Source: UBA5158 sp963692955 (GTDB lineage: Bacteria > Pseudomonadota > Gammaproteobacteria > DSM-16500). From it: a stretch of DNA of 64,000 nt. The notes below the pieces were generated by a model. The model was given only the letters and a program-made list of their open reading frames with translations. It was not told where the DNA came from and did not search any database. Position numbers and translations under genes: made by a program. Shown here piece after piece: positions 1 through 8,916 of this stretch (within the stretch, counting starts at the first letter, position 1; each line of letters begins with the position of its first letter). The stretch lies in the NCBI GenBank assembly GCA_963692955.1, contig OY843587.1, forward strand, positions 1,860,001-1,924,000, read 5' to 3'.

Positions 1-2
1 TT

Positions 3-527
3 TATTTTTCGTCTAAATCTAATTTAACGAAAGATATCGCGGCGTTGTTACACGTGGATACCAAAGAAGATAATACGAAAAGCCACGATGAGACGGCGAA
101 TGACCGCGTCACGCTGGAACAACAACGCCGCCAAGATTTTGACGTCATCTTTTTACTCGCGCCGCCGCAAAGCGCGCGCCAAATCGTGCCGCTGCTGCGT
201 TTTTATTATGTGGATAAAACCGCTATATTTTCCACCTCAATCGCGTATGGCGGTTATGCGCAACCGCAAAAAGATTTTGATTTGAATGGCGTAACTTTCT
301 TAGATACGCCGTGGGTATTGAGCGGCAAATCTTCGGATAGCAATCCAGAAGCGAACCGTTTATTCGCGGTGGGACATGACGCTTATCTTATTAGCCATAA
401 CATTTCGCGTTTCACTACGCTTTCGAACTTCCCTGTTTACGGACAAACTGGCGCGCTGACGTTAACACCACAAAAACAATTTTACCGTCGTCTCGCCTGG
501 GCACAATTTCATGCTGGACATCCCTAA
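3..527 (+). CDS. lpoA: Penicillin-binding protein activator LpoA, C-terminal part
   Basis: The frame is already open at base 3, so this is the 3' part of a gene that starts outside the window. The visible stretch (PLLRFYYVDKTAIFSTS, then FLDTPWVL, then FAVGHDAYLI) matches the C-terminal periplasmic-binding-like domain of LppC/LpoA, the outer-membrane lipoprotein that activates PBP1A in peptidoglycan synthesis. The end overlaps yraN by 17 bases, and the order lpoA-yraN-diaA-BON lipoprotein is that of E. coli. The N-terminal lipoprotein signal and TPR part cannot be seen. Confidence 0.85.
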   Translation, partial: YFSSKSNLTKDIAALLHVDTKEDNTKSHDETANDRVTLEQQRRQDFDVIFLLAPPQSARQIVPLLRFYYVDKTAIFSTSIAYGGYAQPQKDFDLNGVTFLDTPWVLSGKSSDSNPEANRLFAVGHDAYLISHNISRFTTLSNFPVYGQTGALTLTPQKQFYRRLAWAQFHAGHP

Positions 528-891
528 AACTCAACAACTCGGCCACACCGCCGAACTAAACGCCCGCGCTTTTTTGGAAGCGCGGGGTTTGCATTTTTTA
601 GAACAAAATTACCGCTGTAAAAATGGTGAAATCGATCTAATCATGCGCGATAAAAATGAAGTGGTTTTTGTGGAGGTCCGCGCACGCAAAAATTATAGTT
701 TTATGTCTACCGCCGATAGCGTCGATTATCACAAACAAAAAAAAATTATCGCCACCGCCACCCATTATTTATGTCATAAAAAATGGTTTGATAAAGTCAA
801 TTGTCGATTCGATGTAATTGGCATAAGCTATGCTCAAACTCAAGCTGACATAGAATGGATTAAAGACGCCTTCCACGCAGACAATTTCTAA
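511..891 (+). CDS. yraN: YraN family protein (UPF0102), endonuclease-like fold
   Basis: 126 residues, the usual family length. The pattern LGHTAELNARAFLEARG, then NYRCKNGEIDLIMRD, then VVFVEVRARK is the conserved UPF0102 core with E-x9-D-x(n)-EVR, a PD-(D/E)XK/Holliday-resolvase-like nuclease motif. The biochemical role in gammaproteobacteria is not settled; a DNA-related role is family inference. It starts inside the end of lpoA, which indicates translational coupling, and is followed after 22 bases by diaA. Confidence 0.9.
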   Translation: MLDIPKTQQLGHTAELNARAFLEARGLHFLEQNYRCKNGEIDLIMRDKNEVVFVEVRARKNYSFMSTADSVDYHKQKKIIATATHYLCHKKWFDKVNCRFDVIGISYAQTQADIEWIKDAFHADNF

Positions 892-913
892 GACCCCTAC
901 TATGACCCTAATA

Positions 914-1507
914 ATGGAACGCATTAAATATAATTTTAGTGAAAGTATTCAAACGAAAATCAACGCCGCGGATAGCTTGTCTGACATTTTGTCGCTAGCT
1001 TGCGAAAAGATTGTGCGCTGCTTGCTAGACGGCAATAAAATATTGAGTTGCGGCAACGGCGGATCGGCTTGCGATGCGATGCGTTTTACGTCGGAAATGT
1101 TAAATAGATTTAAACACGAACGCCCTGGCCTGCCGGCGATTTCCCTCAATTCTGATATGGCGACTATGACGTCGATCGCTAATGATTATGGTTTTAGCGA
1201 TATTTTTGCCAAACAATTGCGCGCTCTAGGACAAAGCGGCGATGTGCTTTTGACCATTTCCACCAGCGGCAATTCGGCGAATTTGTTAAACGCAATAAAA
1301 GTCGCGCACGATAAAAAAATAAATGTTATTGCCATGACTGGCGGGGATGGTGGTAAAATATCATCCTTATTAGAAGAAGATGACATAGAAATACGTGTTC
1401 CCGCCCATGAAGTTGCACGCATTCAAGAAACACATCTTCTCATCATACATTGCATTTGCGATATCGTAGATTATCAATTATTTGGCCACGGAGAAGTTAA
1501 TACATGA
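914..1507 (+). CDS. diaA: DnaA initiator-associating protein DiaA (SIS domain)
   Basis: SIS-domain protein of the GmhA/DiaA group. Motifs seen are ILSCGNGGSACDAMRF, RPGLPAISLN, VLLTISTSGNS and ARIQETHLLIIHCICDIVD. The alignment pattern and the gene neighbours (lpoA, yraN, BON lipoproteins) favour DiaA, which binds DnaA and tunes replication initiation, over the heptose isomerase GmhA. An in-frame ATG at 902 would add four residues. The ATG at 914 (MERIKYNF) matches the E. coli DiaA start better; neither has a clear ribosome-binding site. The stop overlaps the next start (ATGA). Confidence 0.82.
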   Translation: MERIKYNFSESIQTKINAADSLSDILSLACEKIVRCLLDGNKILSCGNGGSACDAMRFTSEMLNRFKHERPGLPAISLNSDMATMTSIANDYGFSDIFAKQLRALGQSGDVLLTISTSGNSANLLNAIKVAHDKKINVIAMTGGDGGKISSLLEEDDIEIRVPAHEVARIQETHLLIIHCICDIVDYQLFGHGEVNT

Positions 1508-2073
1508 AAAAACTGATAACCATCGTTGCACTCATGGTATCACTGCAAGGTTGCATCTTTGTTGTGGGCGCGGCGGCAGGTGCCGCGGCCGCGGCCGGCG
1601 TTTACGATCACCGCAAGGTACAAAAAGTCGTTGCCGATGAAAAACTTAATAATAAAGTGATAATAAGAATTAACGCGATCCCATACATTTCCGATAACAA
1701 TCACATTAACGTCACGACGTTCAATCAAATTGTCTTGTTAACCGGCGAAGCCACGACCGCACAAATTCGTGAAGAAGCGGAAGCTGCCGCCCGTTCCGTC
1801 GATGGGGTCAATCAAGTCTACAATCAAATCCTTATCAAAGGACCGTCCTCGGGACTAACTAGAGCCAGTGATTCTTGGATTACCGCGAAAATAAAAACGC
1901 AAATGTTAGCGACAAAAGATTTGAAATCAAGCACTATAAAAGTCATCACTGAAAATGGCACCGTCTATTTAATGGGTATTGTTAATCGTGAACAAGCGGA
2001 CGGCGCCGTCTATATCGCCCGTCAAGTTAGCGGCGTGCAAAAAGTTATAAAGATTTTTCAATATACGAACTAA
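1504..2073 (+). CDS. BON-domain outer-membrane lipoprotein (DolP/YraP-like)
   Basis: The signal peptide ends in the lipobox LQGC (Cys17), followed by an Ala/Gly-rich linker and two BON domains (about residues 45-110 and 120-189), the second containing ITENGTVYLMGIVNREQADGA. Length and architecture are those of DolP (YraP), an outer-membrane lipoprotein that associates with anionic phospholipids and supports outer-membrane integrity. It is coupled to diaA through an ATGA overlap and followed by a paralogue, so this is a tandem duplication of dolP. Confidence 0.85.
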   Translation: MKKLITIVALMVSLQGCIFVVGAAAGAAAAAGVYDHRKVQKVVADEKLNNKVIIRINAIPYISDNNHINVTTFNQIVLLTGEATTAQIREEAEAAARSVDGVNQVYNQILIKGPSSGLTRASDSWITAKIKTQMLATKDLKSSTIKVITENGTVYLMGIVNREQADGAVYIARQVSGVQKVIKIFQYTN

Positions 2074-2093
2074 CTAGGTTTTCATGAGGAGAG

Positions 2094-2729
2094 ATGGAAG
2101 TGTTAAGGAAATTCCAGCTGAAAATCTCTTTTATCCTAGCAACATTCAGTTTATTACAGGGTTGTGTAAGCCCTGCCGTGAGCGGCATGTCCACGGGCGC
2201 GGAAGCGGCTTACAACCATCACAATATCCAACTGGCCATCCAAGATCAAAATAATACTATCAATGTAGACCGCGCTATTCATTGGTATAACACTAACTAC
2301 AAAGAAAGTAATGTCTCGGTCAGCACCTTCAACGGCGTCTTAATTTTAACTGGCCAAGTGCCGTCGGTAGCATTACGCCAGAAATTAGATAAGATCGCTC
2401 ACGAAGCGTCGGACACCAAAGAAATTTATAACCTCACCACCGTCAGTAATCCCGTTTCGGCAATTACTCATGCTAGTGATTCTTGGATTACTACAAAAGT
2501 AAAATCACAGCTGATCGCCGACAATGAAATAGATCCCAGCAAAATTAAAGTTATTACCGAAAACGGCACCGTTTACTTAATTGGTACCGTGTTCCCCGAC
2601 CAAGCCATAGTCGCGACCGATATTGCGCGCTCGACCGCGGGCGTCCAAAACGTTGTAAGAGTTTTCACGTATCTTGAAGTCACCAAAGATTTACGTGCCG
2701 CCACCGCGGCGGCGAAGGCTTTAGGATAA
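2094..2729 (+). CDS. Second BON-domain lipoprotein, paralogue of the upstream gene
   Basis: Lipobox LQGC after a signal peptide, then two BON domains. The C-terminal one (ASDSWITTKVKSQL, then KVITENGTVYLIGTVFPDQA) is clearly paralogous to the upstream protein (ASDSWITAKIKTQM, then KVITENGTVYLMGIV). The start is set by GAGGAG eight bases upstream of the ATG. A 20-residue alanine-rich tail (TKDLRAATAAAKALG) is absent from the first copy. Most likely a second DolP-like outer-membrane lipoprotein; whether the two have different partners cannot be told. Confidence 0.83.
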   Translation: MEVLRKFQLKISFILATFSLLQGCVSPAVSGMSTGAEAAYNHHNIQLAIQDQNNTINVDRAIHWYNTNYKESNVSVSTFNGVLILTGQVPSVALRQKLDKIAHEASDTKEIYNLTTVSNPVSAITHASDSWITTKVKSQLIADNEIDPSKIKVITENGTVYLIGTVFPDQAIVATDIARSTAGVQNVVRVFTYLEVTKDLRAATAAAKALG

Positions 2730-2734
2730 AGCCG

Positions 2735-4303
2735 ATGAAATATTTCGATAAAGACGCGGTGATAAATGCGCTTCAAGACGAAGTCGATATGCTGCGCACC
2801 ATTCTTTCAATGATGCCCGGTCATCTTTATTGGCGCAATAAAGAAGGTTATTATCTTGGTTGTAACACCAATATCGCGAATATTATTAATTACGAATCCC
2901 CGGATGAATTAATCGGCAAACGCCCGGTCGACTTTATGTCAGTTGAATTAGCCACGCAGGTGGATAGAGTTGATTTCGAGGTCATGGCATCCGAGAAAGA
3001 ACAATCTATTGAAGAACAAGGGTATAGCCAAGATAACACGCCCGCCATTTATTTAACGCGTAAATCCCCTTTTTATGACCGCGAGGGGCGCGTGCAAGGT
3101 GTGCTGGGAATTTCTTTCGATATCACAGAACGTAAAGTCATCGAAGAAAAACTTAAAATCGCGAAAGAAAAAGCGGAAACCGCCAACCGTGCCAAATCGC
3201 AATTTTTAGCGATGATCAGTCATGAATTGCGGACGCCATTAACGAGCATTATTGGTTTCGCCAATTTTATTCGCCAAGGCAACATCGATCCAGAAAAGAA
3301 AGAAGAATACATCACCCATATTTTGAATTCAGGGTCGTACCTGCTGTCATTAATCAATAGTTTGCTAGATTACAATAAATTAGAAAATAATAAATTTGAA
3401 TTAATCGACTTTCCCGTCCATTTCAAAACACTGGCGGAAGATGTCATTACCATGTTGAGCGCTTCCGCGGAATTAAAGCAATTAGCTTTGGTGTTAGATT
3501 TCGACGCTAAAATTCCAGATTGGTTGCTCACGGATGAAAAAATATTTTTGCAAATCTTAATTAACTTGATAGGTAACGCGATTAAATTTACTGAGACCGG
3601 TAACATCACGTTAAGAATGATATGTGTTACCCTCAAGAAAAAAACGGCGACATTACAAATTGCCGTTGAAGATACCGGCATTGGTATTCCTGAAGAAGAA
3701 CAGCAAGCGATATTTAGACGTTTTTATCAACTAGAAAATATTTACACGCGCAATGAAAGTTTAACCGGCACCGGCTTAGGCTTAGCGATCGTGAAAAAAC
3801 TAGTCCACTTGTTAGGCGGCAAAATGCAAGTGACTAGCGAAGTCAATAAAGGCAGTAAGTTTTATTTTAACGTCACGGTGCCTATCACCACCGCACCGAT
3901 GACTGATACGGATGTCGTCAGAAAACCCATGAAGCGCATCGCTGTCAATCCAAAGGTGTTGTTAATCGAAGATGATGCACTCATCCAGATTATTCATAAA
4001 CAAATGCTCGAGGAATTGGATTGCAAAGTCGACGTCACAGATTCCGCGAACAAAGCGCTGCAAATGGTCAGTGATAAATACGATATCCTTTTCGTTGATA
4101 TTGGTTTACCGGACATAACGGGTTTCGAATTAATTAAGAGAATCCGCCAACTCAATAAAAAGATGGAGCAAATCCCCATCGTCGTATTGACTGGCTATTC
4201 AGATGAAAATGAATATCAGCGCTGCATGCAAGCGGGCGCGAACCAAGTCGCTATCAAACCAGTCAGCATAGAAACGCTGCGAGAAATCATCTCTTCAGCC
4301 TAG
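2735..4303 (+). CDS. Cytoplasmic PAS hybrid histidine kinase with receiver domain
   Basis: 522 residues and no membrane segment, so a soluble sensor. Order: PAS domain (about 20-135, ending VLGISFDITERK), HisKA with SHELRTPL (phospho-acceptor His163), HATPase with N-box NLIGNAIKFT, G1 DTGIGIP and G2 GTGLGL (about 270-390), and a C-terminal receiver with EDD at 412-414, acceptor Asp455 (FVDIGLPD), Thr486 and Lys508. All catalytic residues are present. No HPt protein or output regulator is adjacent, so the partner is unknown. AGGA precedes the ATG. It starts five bases after the BON lipoprotein and ends overlapping the convergent gene by 17 bases. Confidence 0.93.
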   Translation: MKYFDKDAVINALQDEVDMLRTILSMMPGHLYWRNKEGYYLGCNTNIANIINYESPDELIGKRPVDFMSVELATQVDRVDFEVMASEKEQSIEEQGYSQDNTPAIYLTRKSPFYDREGRVQGVLGISFDITERKVIEEKLKIAKEKAETANRAKSQFLAMISHELRTPLTSIIGFANFIRQGNIDPEKKEEYITHILNSGSYLLSLINSLLDYNKLENNKFELIDFPVHFKTLAEDVITMLSASAELKQLALVLDFDAKIPDWLLTDEKIFLQILINLIGNAIKFTETGNITLRMICVTLKKKTATLQIAVEDTGIGIPEEEQQAIFRRFYQLENIYTRNESLTGTGLGLAIVKKLVHLLGGKMQVTSEVNKGSKFYFNVTVPITTAPMTDTDVVRKPMKRIAVNPKVLLIEDDALIQIIHKQMLEELDCKVDVTDSANKALQMVSDKYDILFVDIGLPDITGFELIKRIRQLNKKMEQIPIVVLTGYSDENEYQRCMQAGANQVAIKPVSIETLREIISSA

Positions 4304-6014
4304 GAAAGATGTGTGAAACGGTTTCTATTGGCGTTTTCTTTTCATCTTCCCCATCATCATCCTCGGAAGAAAAGATCATACCTACTCTTAAACCGGAACT
4401 TTTTCCTATATCGTCAAAAAGATTGTCACTAGTGTTTTGTACTTCAGGAAACAATTTTCTAGTGGTCACAGCCAATTTTTTAACATCCTCAGGTCTATCA
4501 CTATTTATAACTTCCACAATTGTTTCTTGCATAAGCATTTGCTGATATATATCAATGGTAGGGGGACTGCCTGGAGATTGACTAGGTTGAAATGGGCTAG
4601 TTGGAAATGAATGAGGCCGCTGAAAAAGCATAGGCATCGAGGGTGAAGATGGCATTAATTGAGGCGTGCTTGGCGCAGTGAGCGTTGATTTTTGTTTAAT
4701 GTTCACTGACTTAGTCACCGCAGATAAAAATTTCTTTTGCGTTAAACGTTCCATCACATCCGATGATATCGATTTAAGGATGGCCGTCTTACTCGCAAGA
4801 TAACGCGCGAAATAGTATTCAGCGTATAAATATTCTGGCGTGTGAATAAACTTACTACGTGAGGTCATCTTAATAGACGTCTTACTTTGTTTCGAGAATT
4901 CAGTTTTCATCTTTTCAATTTGTTCGAAATAGGGCATATTTTCTTTTAACCATTCACTACGCTTAACTTCGTTTTCCGCTTTTCCACCGTCCCGTCCTAA
5001 GTAAACCAAGATGTCGCAATTTTTTTCGAAGACAAAATATTTCATTACTTCAAAAAAATCATTCGCTTTCAGAACATGTCTAGCCGTGTAACAGATTGGT
5101 ATGAATATTAATGCATTGTTAAAATCAAAATTCTCAGCGGTATCTTCAACCTTTGGATTTAGTTCTTGGAGAGAAGGGACTTTGAAATTTGCGTCAGGAC
5201 CATATTGAGTTAGAAAAGAAACATTTTCAGGTCGAAAAAATTCTTCACGATTTCGAACCGCCCTACCCGTCGCCATCACAGTTTTATTTATACCGTGAGG
5301 ATAATAAATTCCGACTGGACGATTGTGGCGAGCTAAAGAAAGTATCTCTAAATTTTCTTCCCAAATATGGTCTACTAGTTCCCTCACTAAAACTTTTTGA
5401 TCACCTGTAAAAGTAATATTAAAATTGCTAGTTTCACCAATCGTAGTTGTTAAATTATCTATACTATGAACAGATAGTATCTCGGTTTCTTTAGCGCCTG
5501 CGATAATAGCGTCCTCATCCTTCGGCATAGTAATGTGCGGCGATGGCGATAAAGGTGCGAGCAGCGATGGAAGAACGATTGAAATAGAAGATATGTCCGG
5601 TGATAGGTTTGGCGTCGCTGGCGAATTTGATAGCACCGGGAATGGACTTGAAGTCGTTGGAGAATTCGATTGCCCCGTTAATGGACTTGAAATTGCGGGT
5701 GAACTTGATTGCCCTGTTAGAGGAGAAGTTGTTGGAGTCAATTGAGGAGTGCTTACCGAAGTAGAGGCGTAAGATAGTGGGCTGTCAACGGCTGCCTGAA
5801 TAGTTTCAGCTTCGTCCTGCGAGTGCTTCCGAATTATAGAGTCAGCTTCATTCAAAGCTAATAAAGAGGAATTTTTAACAAATCGAGAATTTGTTTCGAT
5901 TGGTGGACTAGACGAAGGCCCTTTTCTACTTCTGGGTGATAGCGCAGCATCGTCTTCAATGATTGCAACTATGTTTTTATCTTGTTCTTGTGATCCATTT
6001 CTTGATTGTGTCAT
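4287..6014 (-). CDS. Unrecognised Ser/Pro-rich protein, paralogue of the next minus-strand gene
   Basis: About 575 residues. The start at 6014 is chosen because AAAGGA lies seven to eight bases upstream; an ATG at 6041 has none. Residues about 80-150 are a low-complexity Ser/Pro/Thr region with repeated LTGQS-SPA units. A central block (about 200-370) matches the protein at 6167-7291: VLVRELVDHIWEENLEILSL, IYYPHGINKTVMATG, and IFIPICYTARHV followed by ILVYLGRD. A second Pro-rich tail lies near 460-510. No signal peptide, membrane segment or known catalytic motif was recognised. A secreted effector role is only a guess from the style of the protein. Confidence 0.75.
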   Translation of the reverse strand: MTQSRNGSQEQDKNIVAIIEDDAALSPRSRKGPSSSPPIETNSRFVKNSSLLALNEADSIIRKHSQDEAETIQAAVDSPLSYASTSVSTPQLTPTTSPLTGQSSSPAISSPLTGQSNSPTTSSPFPVLSNSPATPNLSPDISSISIVLPSLLAPLSPSPHITMPKDEDAIIAGAKETEILSVHSIDNLTTTIGETSNFNITFTGDQKVLVRELVDHIWEENLEILSLARHNRPVGIYYPHGINKTVMATGRAVRNREEFFRPENVSFLTQYGPDANFKVPSLQELNPKVEDTAENFDFNNALIFIPICYTARHVLKANDFFEVMKYFVFEKNCDILVYLGRDGGKAENEVKRSEWLKENMPYFEQIEKMKTEFSKQSKTSIKMTSRSKFIHTPEYLYAEYYFARYLASKTAILKSISSDVMERLTQKKFLSAVTKSVNIKQKSTLTAPSTPQLMPSSPSMPMLFQRPHSFPTSPFQPSQSPGSPPTIDIYQQMLMQETIVEVINSDRPEDVKKLAVTTRKLFPEVQNTSDNLFDDIGKSSGLRVGMIFSSEDDDGEDEKKTPIETVSHIFPRLKR

Positions 6015-6166
6015 GCATGTATCCTTTTGCAATACCCGCATAATCTGCAGGAGTTAGAATTAATATAAACTAGGAGGGGGCTGAATTGAGGGGATAACTT
6101 AGTATGGAATAGATAAACAGTTATAGTTTATTATCTAAAAGTTAGTTAGATTTCGAGTTATTAAAT

Positions 6167-7291
6167 CTATGAACCCACCTTAATTTTAACCGAGCCAGAC
6201 CTGTGCATAGTTTCATTTTCTTGATAGCTATTGAAGGGTTGAACTGCAGCTTTTCGCTGTGATGCATCGAAGAATTGAAATGGATTATGAACTGGCTTAT
6301 TTATTTTTGGTGGATTACAAACGTTATGCCAGAAATAAAGTAATTTGGATCGCTCTTCAGGCGTAGTATTAGGATCTTTATACACTGCATCTAAAAGCTG
6401 TACCCAATATCGGAAATATTCACTCGAAGTATCGATCATCTTAGATGAAACTGGAACTGGAGTTGGAGCCAATGTTTTCTTAACGTCTTTTTTTAGGGCT
6501 TGTTCAAGTGCTTGATTCGTGGAGACGCAATTTAAAAACATAGCTTCAGCATCAGCGATAGCAGAATCAGGCAAAATGCTTTTATATTCTTGCGCGCTAA
6601 GTTGTATGCCATATTTTTTACCGACATGAGATAACATATCGGAATTTCTATTTATCCATTGATCTTTTTTAGCGACATTTTCTGGTAAATCATTATCGTG
6701 TTCAAGATACAGAGTGATATTACATTTTTTTTCACCCAGAAGAAAATTTAAAGCTTTAGCTAATTTTTTTCCAGTTAAAAAATCGTTGGAGCTGTGATAA
6801 TGAATTGGAATATAAATCTGCGTACCAGCGGGCAAATCAATCACCTCGTCATCTAAGTTATCGAAACTTTCAACATTTAAGTCGTGGTGAGGAGCTACGG
6901 TACCAGTTATAAACTTAAACTGAGATGCGATAGGATCTACCTTTGCGAGAGCATGACCAGTTGCTATCGTGAGTTGACTGTAAGTCGAAGTTAAAATAGC
7001 AGCTGGCATTTTCAATTGAGCCAAAGCTAACAATTCAATATTTTGATTCCATATTCGCGTCACTTCATTGCGTACCAGGACGCCTGCATTAGTATGAGCA
7101 TTGGCTTTAATTTTACGAAGCAATTCGTTTATTATTCTTGTTTGAATCACAAACACAGAAGTTTGCGAATGAATTGCTTGAACATAACTCGTGTCATTTG
7201 AATTTGAATTAGTAGCGGATACCTTTGAATAAGGAGAAATGACTTGATATGGCGTACTGTTACTGTTGGTGCTGGCTTGCGTTCTAAACAT
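6167..7291 (-). CDS. Unrecognised protein sharing a central domain with the neighbour at 4287-6014
   Basis: 374 residues, with GAGGG eight bases before the ATG. Residues about 55-225 align with the neighbour: VLVRNEVTRIWNQNIELLAL, then TIATGHALAK, then IYIPIHYHSSNDF, then CNITLYLEHDND, then KKDQWINRN. The long Ser/Pro region of the neighbour is missing here. A short region near 265-275 (KTLAPTPVPVSSK) is a linker. The pair is an old tandem duplication with divergent ends. No function is assigned. The AT-rich region upstream (7292-7500) holds nothing else that was recognised. Confidence 0.75.
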   Translation of the reverse strand: MFRTQASTNSNSTPYQVISPYSKVSATNSNSNDTSYVQAIHSQTSVFVIQTRIINELLRKIKANAHTNAGVLVRNEVTRIWNQNIELLALAQLKMPAAILTSTYSQLTIATGHALAKVDPIASQFKFITGTVAPHHDLNVESFDNLDDEVIDLPAGTQIYIPIHYHSSNDFLTGKKLAKALNFLLGEKKCNITLYLEHDNDLPENVAKKDQWINRNSDMLSHVGKKYGIQLSAQEYKSILPDSAIADAEAMFLNCVSTNQALEQALKKDVKKTLAPTPVPVSSKMIDTSSEYFRYWVQLLDAVYKDPNTTPEERSKLLYFWHNVCNPPKINKPVHNPFQFFDASQRKAAVQPFNSYQENETMHRSGSVKIKVGS

Positions 7292-7500
7292 TACTTAATC
7301 CCTCAATAAATACCACTTATTTCCTCTCAAGTTTATGTCGAATCACTTACAACACTCTAAGTGAGGAGCGTATAATAGCACAAAAAAAAATTATAAGTAA
7401 ATGATCGCGAGATAAAATGAGCAAGATTTTTTTCGGAAACTTTTATGAAAAAATGCTTCAAAAAATTATACAAAAAAGTACATGTTAACCTTTTTTGAAC

Positions 7501-7920
7501 TTATTCAACTAAGGTCAAATGAGATTTACGTTTATCTTGTGCAGGATTGGAGACGCCAGCCTCATGCGGTTCAGGTGAGATTATATCTGCGCCACTATCA
7601 GTATCTTCTTCACTCTCAATATCAAAAAACATGCCTTGACCGTTTTCTTCAGCATAAACTGCTAAAACAGCTTTGACAGGCACTGATATCAAATGTGCGA
7701 TACCTGAAAATGACGCTTTGAACTCGACGAGATGACGGCTGACTTTGAGATCACGAATAGCATCCGGCGAAATATTTAAAATAATTTCGCCGTTTTCTAC
7801 GTATTCTTGGGGAACATTGCACCGCGGCATAGTGGCATCTACTACTAGCAGCGGCGTCGATTGACTATCTACAATCCATTCATAAAACGCACGGATTAAA
7901 TACGGTTTGTTTGAAAGCAT
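7501..7920 (-). CDS. sspB: ClpXP protease specificity-enhancing factor SspB
   Basis: 139 residues. KPYLIRAFYEWIVDSQSTPLL, NISPDAIRDL and FKASFSGIAHLISVPVKAVLAVYAEENGQGM are the substrate-binding fold of SspB, which tethers ssrA-tagged proteins to ClpXP. A flexible acidic linker follows (about 105-128). The C-terminus RKSHLTLVE sits where E. coli SspB carries the ClpX-docking (XB) peptide. It lies nine bases after sspA, as in E. coli. Its substrate tag is encoded by ssrA at 29443 in this window. Confidence 0.95.
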   Translation of the reverse strand: MLSNKPYLIRAFYEWIVDSQSTPLLVVDATMPRCNVPQEYVENGEIILNISPDAIRDLKVSRHLVEFKASFSGIAHLISVPVKAVLAVYAEENGQGMFFDIESEEDTDSGADIISPEPHEAGVSNPAQDKRKSHLTLVE

Positions 7921-7929
7921 AGCATCCTC

Positions 7930-8577
7930 TTATGCAGTTTCGGCTTTTGCAACCTTTCTTAAATCTTGTTCGGCTTCGGTTAAACTTGCTTGGAAAGAAT
8001 CTCTTTCAAATACACGCTGCGCATATTTCATAACGGTTTTCGCTTCCGGCGGCAAGACTATGCCCCAAGCAGGTAAGCGCCACAAGATGGGAGCGATACA
8101 GCAATCAACCAAGGTAAATTCTTCATTTAGAAAGTAAGCGGAATTGCCAAACACTGGCGCCAACTTAACTAAATAATTTTTTAATTCTTTCGACGCGTTT
8201 TGCACCGCTTCAGGTTTGCCGGATTCAATCGCGCGGACTAATTCGCCCCACTCTCTGTCAATGCGGTAAATCATCAAACGAGTTTTAGCGCGCGCAACAG
8301 GATACACCGGCATTAATGGCGGATGCGGAAAACGCTCGTCTAAATATTCCATAATAATATTGGCGTCATACAACACTAATTCGCGGTCGACTAAAGTCGG
8401 CGAATTACCATACGGATTTAATTCTAATAAATCTTCAAGCTTATCGTTAGAGTCTGTATTGATAACATCGACAGCCACGCCTTTTTCCGCTAAAACAATA
8501 CGGACGCGGTGGCTATAGATATCTAGCGAACCAGAATATAAAGTCATGATCGATCTTTTGTTGGCAACTATAGCCAT
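7930..8577 (-). CDS. sspA: Stringent starvation protein A (GST-fold RNA polymerase-associated)
   Basis: 215 residues with the thioredoxin/GST fold. The start ANKRSIMTLYSGSLDIYSHRVRIVLAEKG is almost that of E. coli SspA, and NPYGNSPTLVDRELVLYDANIIMEYLDERFPHP is the conserved core. SspA binds RNA polymerase and supports stationary-phase and acid survival in enterics. The start is supported by AGAGGAG upstream. It forms an operon with sspB and lies downstream of rplM-rpsI, separated from rpsI by a 339-base structured gap. Confidence 0.95.
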   Translation of the reverse strand: MAIVANKRSIMTLYSGSLDIYSHRVRIVLAEKGVAVDVINTDSNDKLEDLLELNPYGNSPTLVDRELVLYDANIIMEYLDERFPHPPLMPVYPVARAKTRLMIYRIDREWGELVRAIESGKPEAVQNASKELKNYLVKLAPVFGNSAYFLNEEFTLVDCCIAPILWRLPAWGIVLPPEAKTVMKYAQRVFERDSFQASLTEAEQDLRKVAKAETA

Positions 8578-8629
8578 TGGAAAATCTCCTCTATAACATA
8601 TTATTTATCAGCGTCGCCGCCCGTTTAGA

Positions 8630-8672
8630 TAAAAAGCCTGCTATCACAAACCCGATATCATAGAAGCAGGGC
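8630..8672 (-). terminator. Intrinsic terminator downstream of rpsI, before sspA
   Basis: Read on the minus strand, GCCCTGCT and AGCAGGC pair around a loop of about 22 bases, with one bulged base, and are followed directly by TTTTTAT. It lies upstream of the sspA ribosome-binding site and would separate rplM-rpsI (or a small RNA) from sspA-sspB. Confidence 0.6.
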
Positions 8673-8809
8673 ACATCAGCATTTCATAACATGTTAGGTG
8701 CTTGGCTGGATGACGAGACTAGGATTCGGACCTAAGACTAAGTACTCGTTGTCCCCTGCCATATACTCCGTGTTTTTAGCACTCAATTCAAAAGCTGTAG
8801 AAGCCTAGC

Positions 8810-8846
8810 GCAAAACCCATAACAGCACCGCCATTATGGGTTTTGC
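8810..8846. repeat. Perfect 13-bp inverted repeat, hairpin
   Basis: GCAAAACCCATAA (8810-8822) and TTATGGGTTTTGC (8834-8846) are exact reverse complements with an 11-base loop. No T-run follows on either strand, so it is not a standard terminator; it could protect the 3' end of the rpsI message or be part of a structured RNA. Confidence 0.75.
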
Positions 8847-8916
8847 AAAAGTTGAGGAATAGAATAATTCTCAGAACTTTGAACAAAGAGCAAATAATCC
8901 AGCTGAAAAATCAGGA

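Larger units (their letters stand above)
8578..8916. other. Structured 339-base gap between rpsI and sspA
   Basis: No coding frame is convincing. The gap holds at least three strong secondary-structure elements: a 13-bp perfect inverted repeat (8810-8846), a long imperfect hairpin closed by GCAGGG (8666-8671) and CCCTGC (8754-8759), and an intrinsic terminator on the minus strand (8630-8672). Together these could be the leader and end of a small RNA transcribed from the minus strand between rpsI and sspA, or just an elaborate end of the rplM-rpsI transcript. No known RNA family was recognised. Confidence 0.45.

Noticed and set aside
8719..8735. T-arm-like sequence of a tRNA on the minus strand (GGTCCGAATCC)
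   Set aside because: No acceptor, D or anticodon arms fit around it; it is better explained as part of a long hairpin.
8776..8784. TTAGCACTC, a canonical CIRCE half-site
   Set aside because: The sequence nine bases later does not match the second half-site, so there is no inverted repeat.
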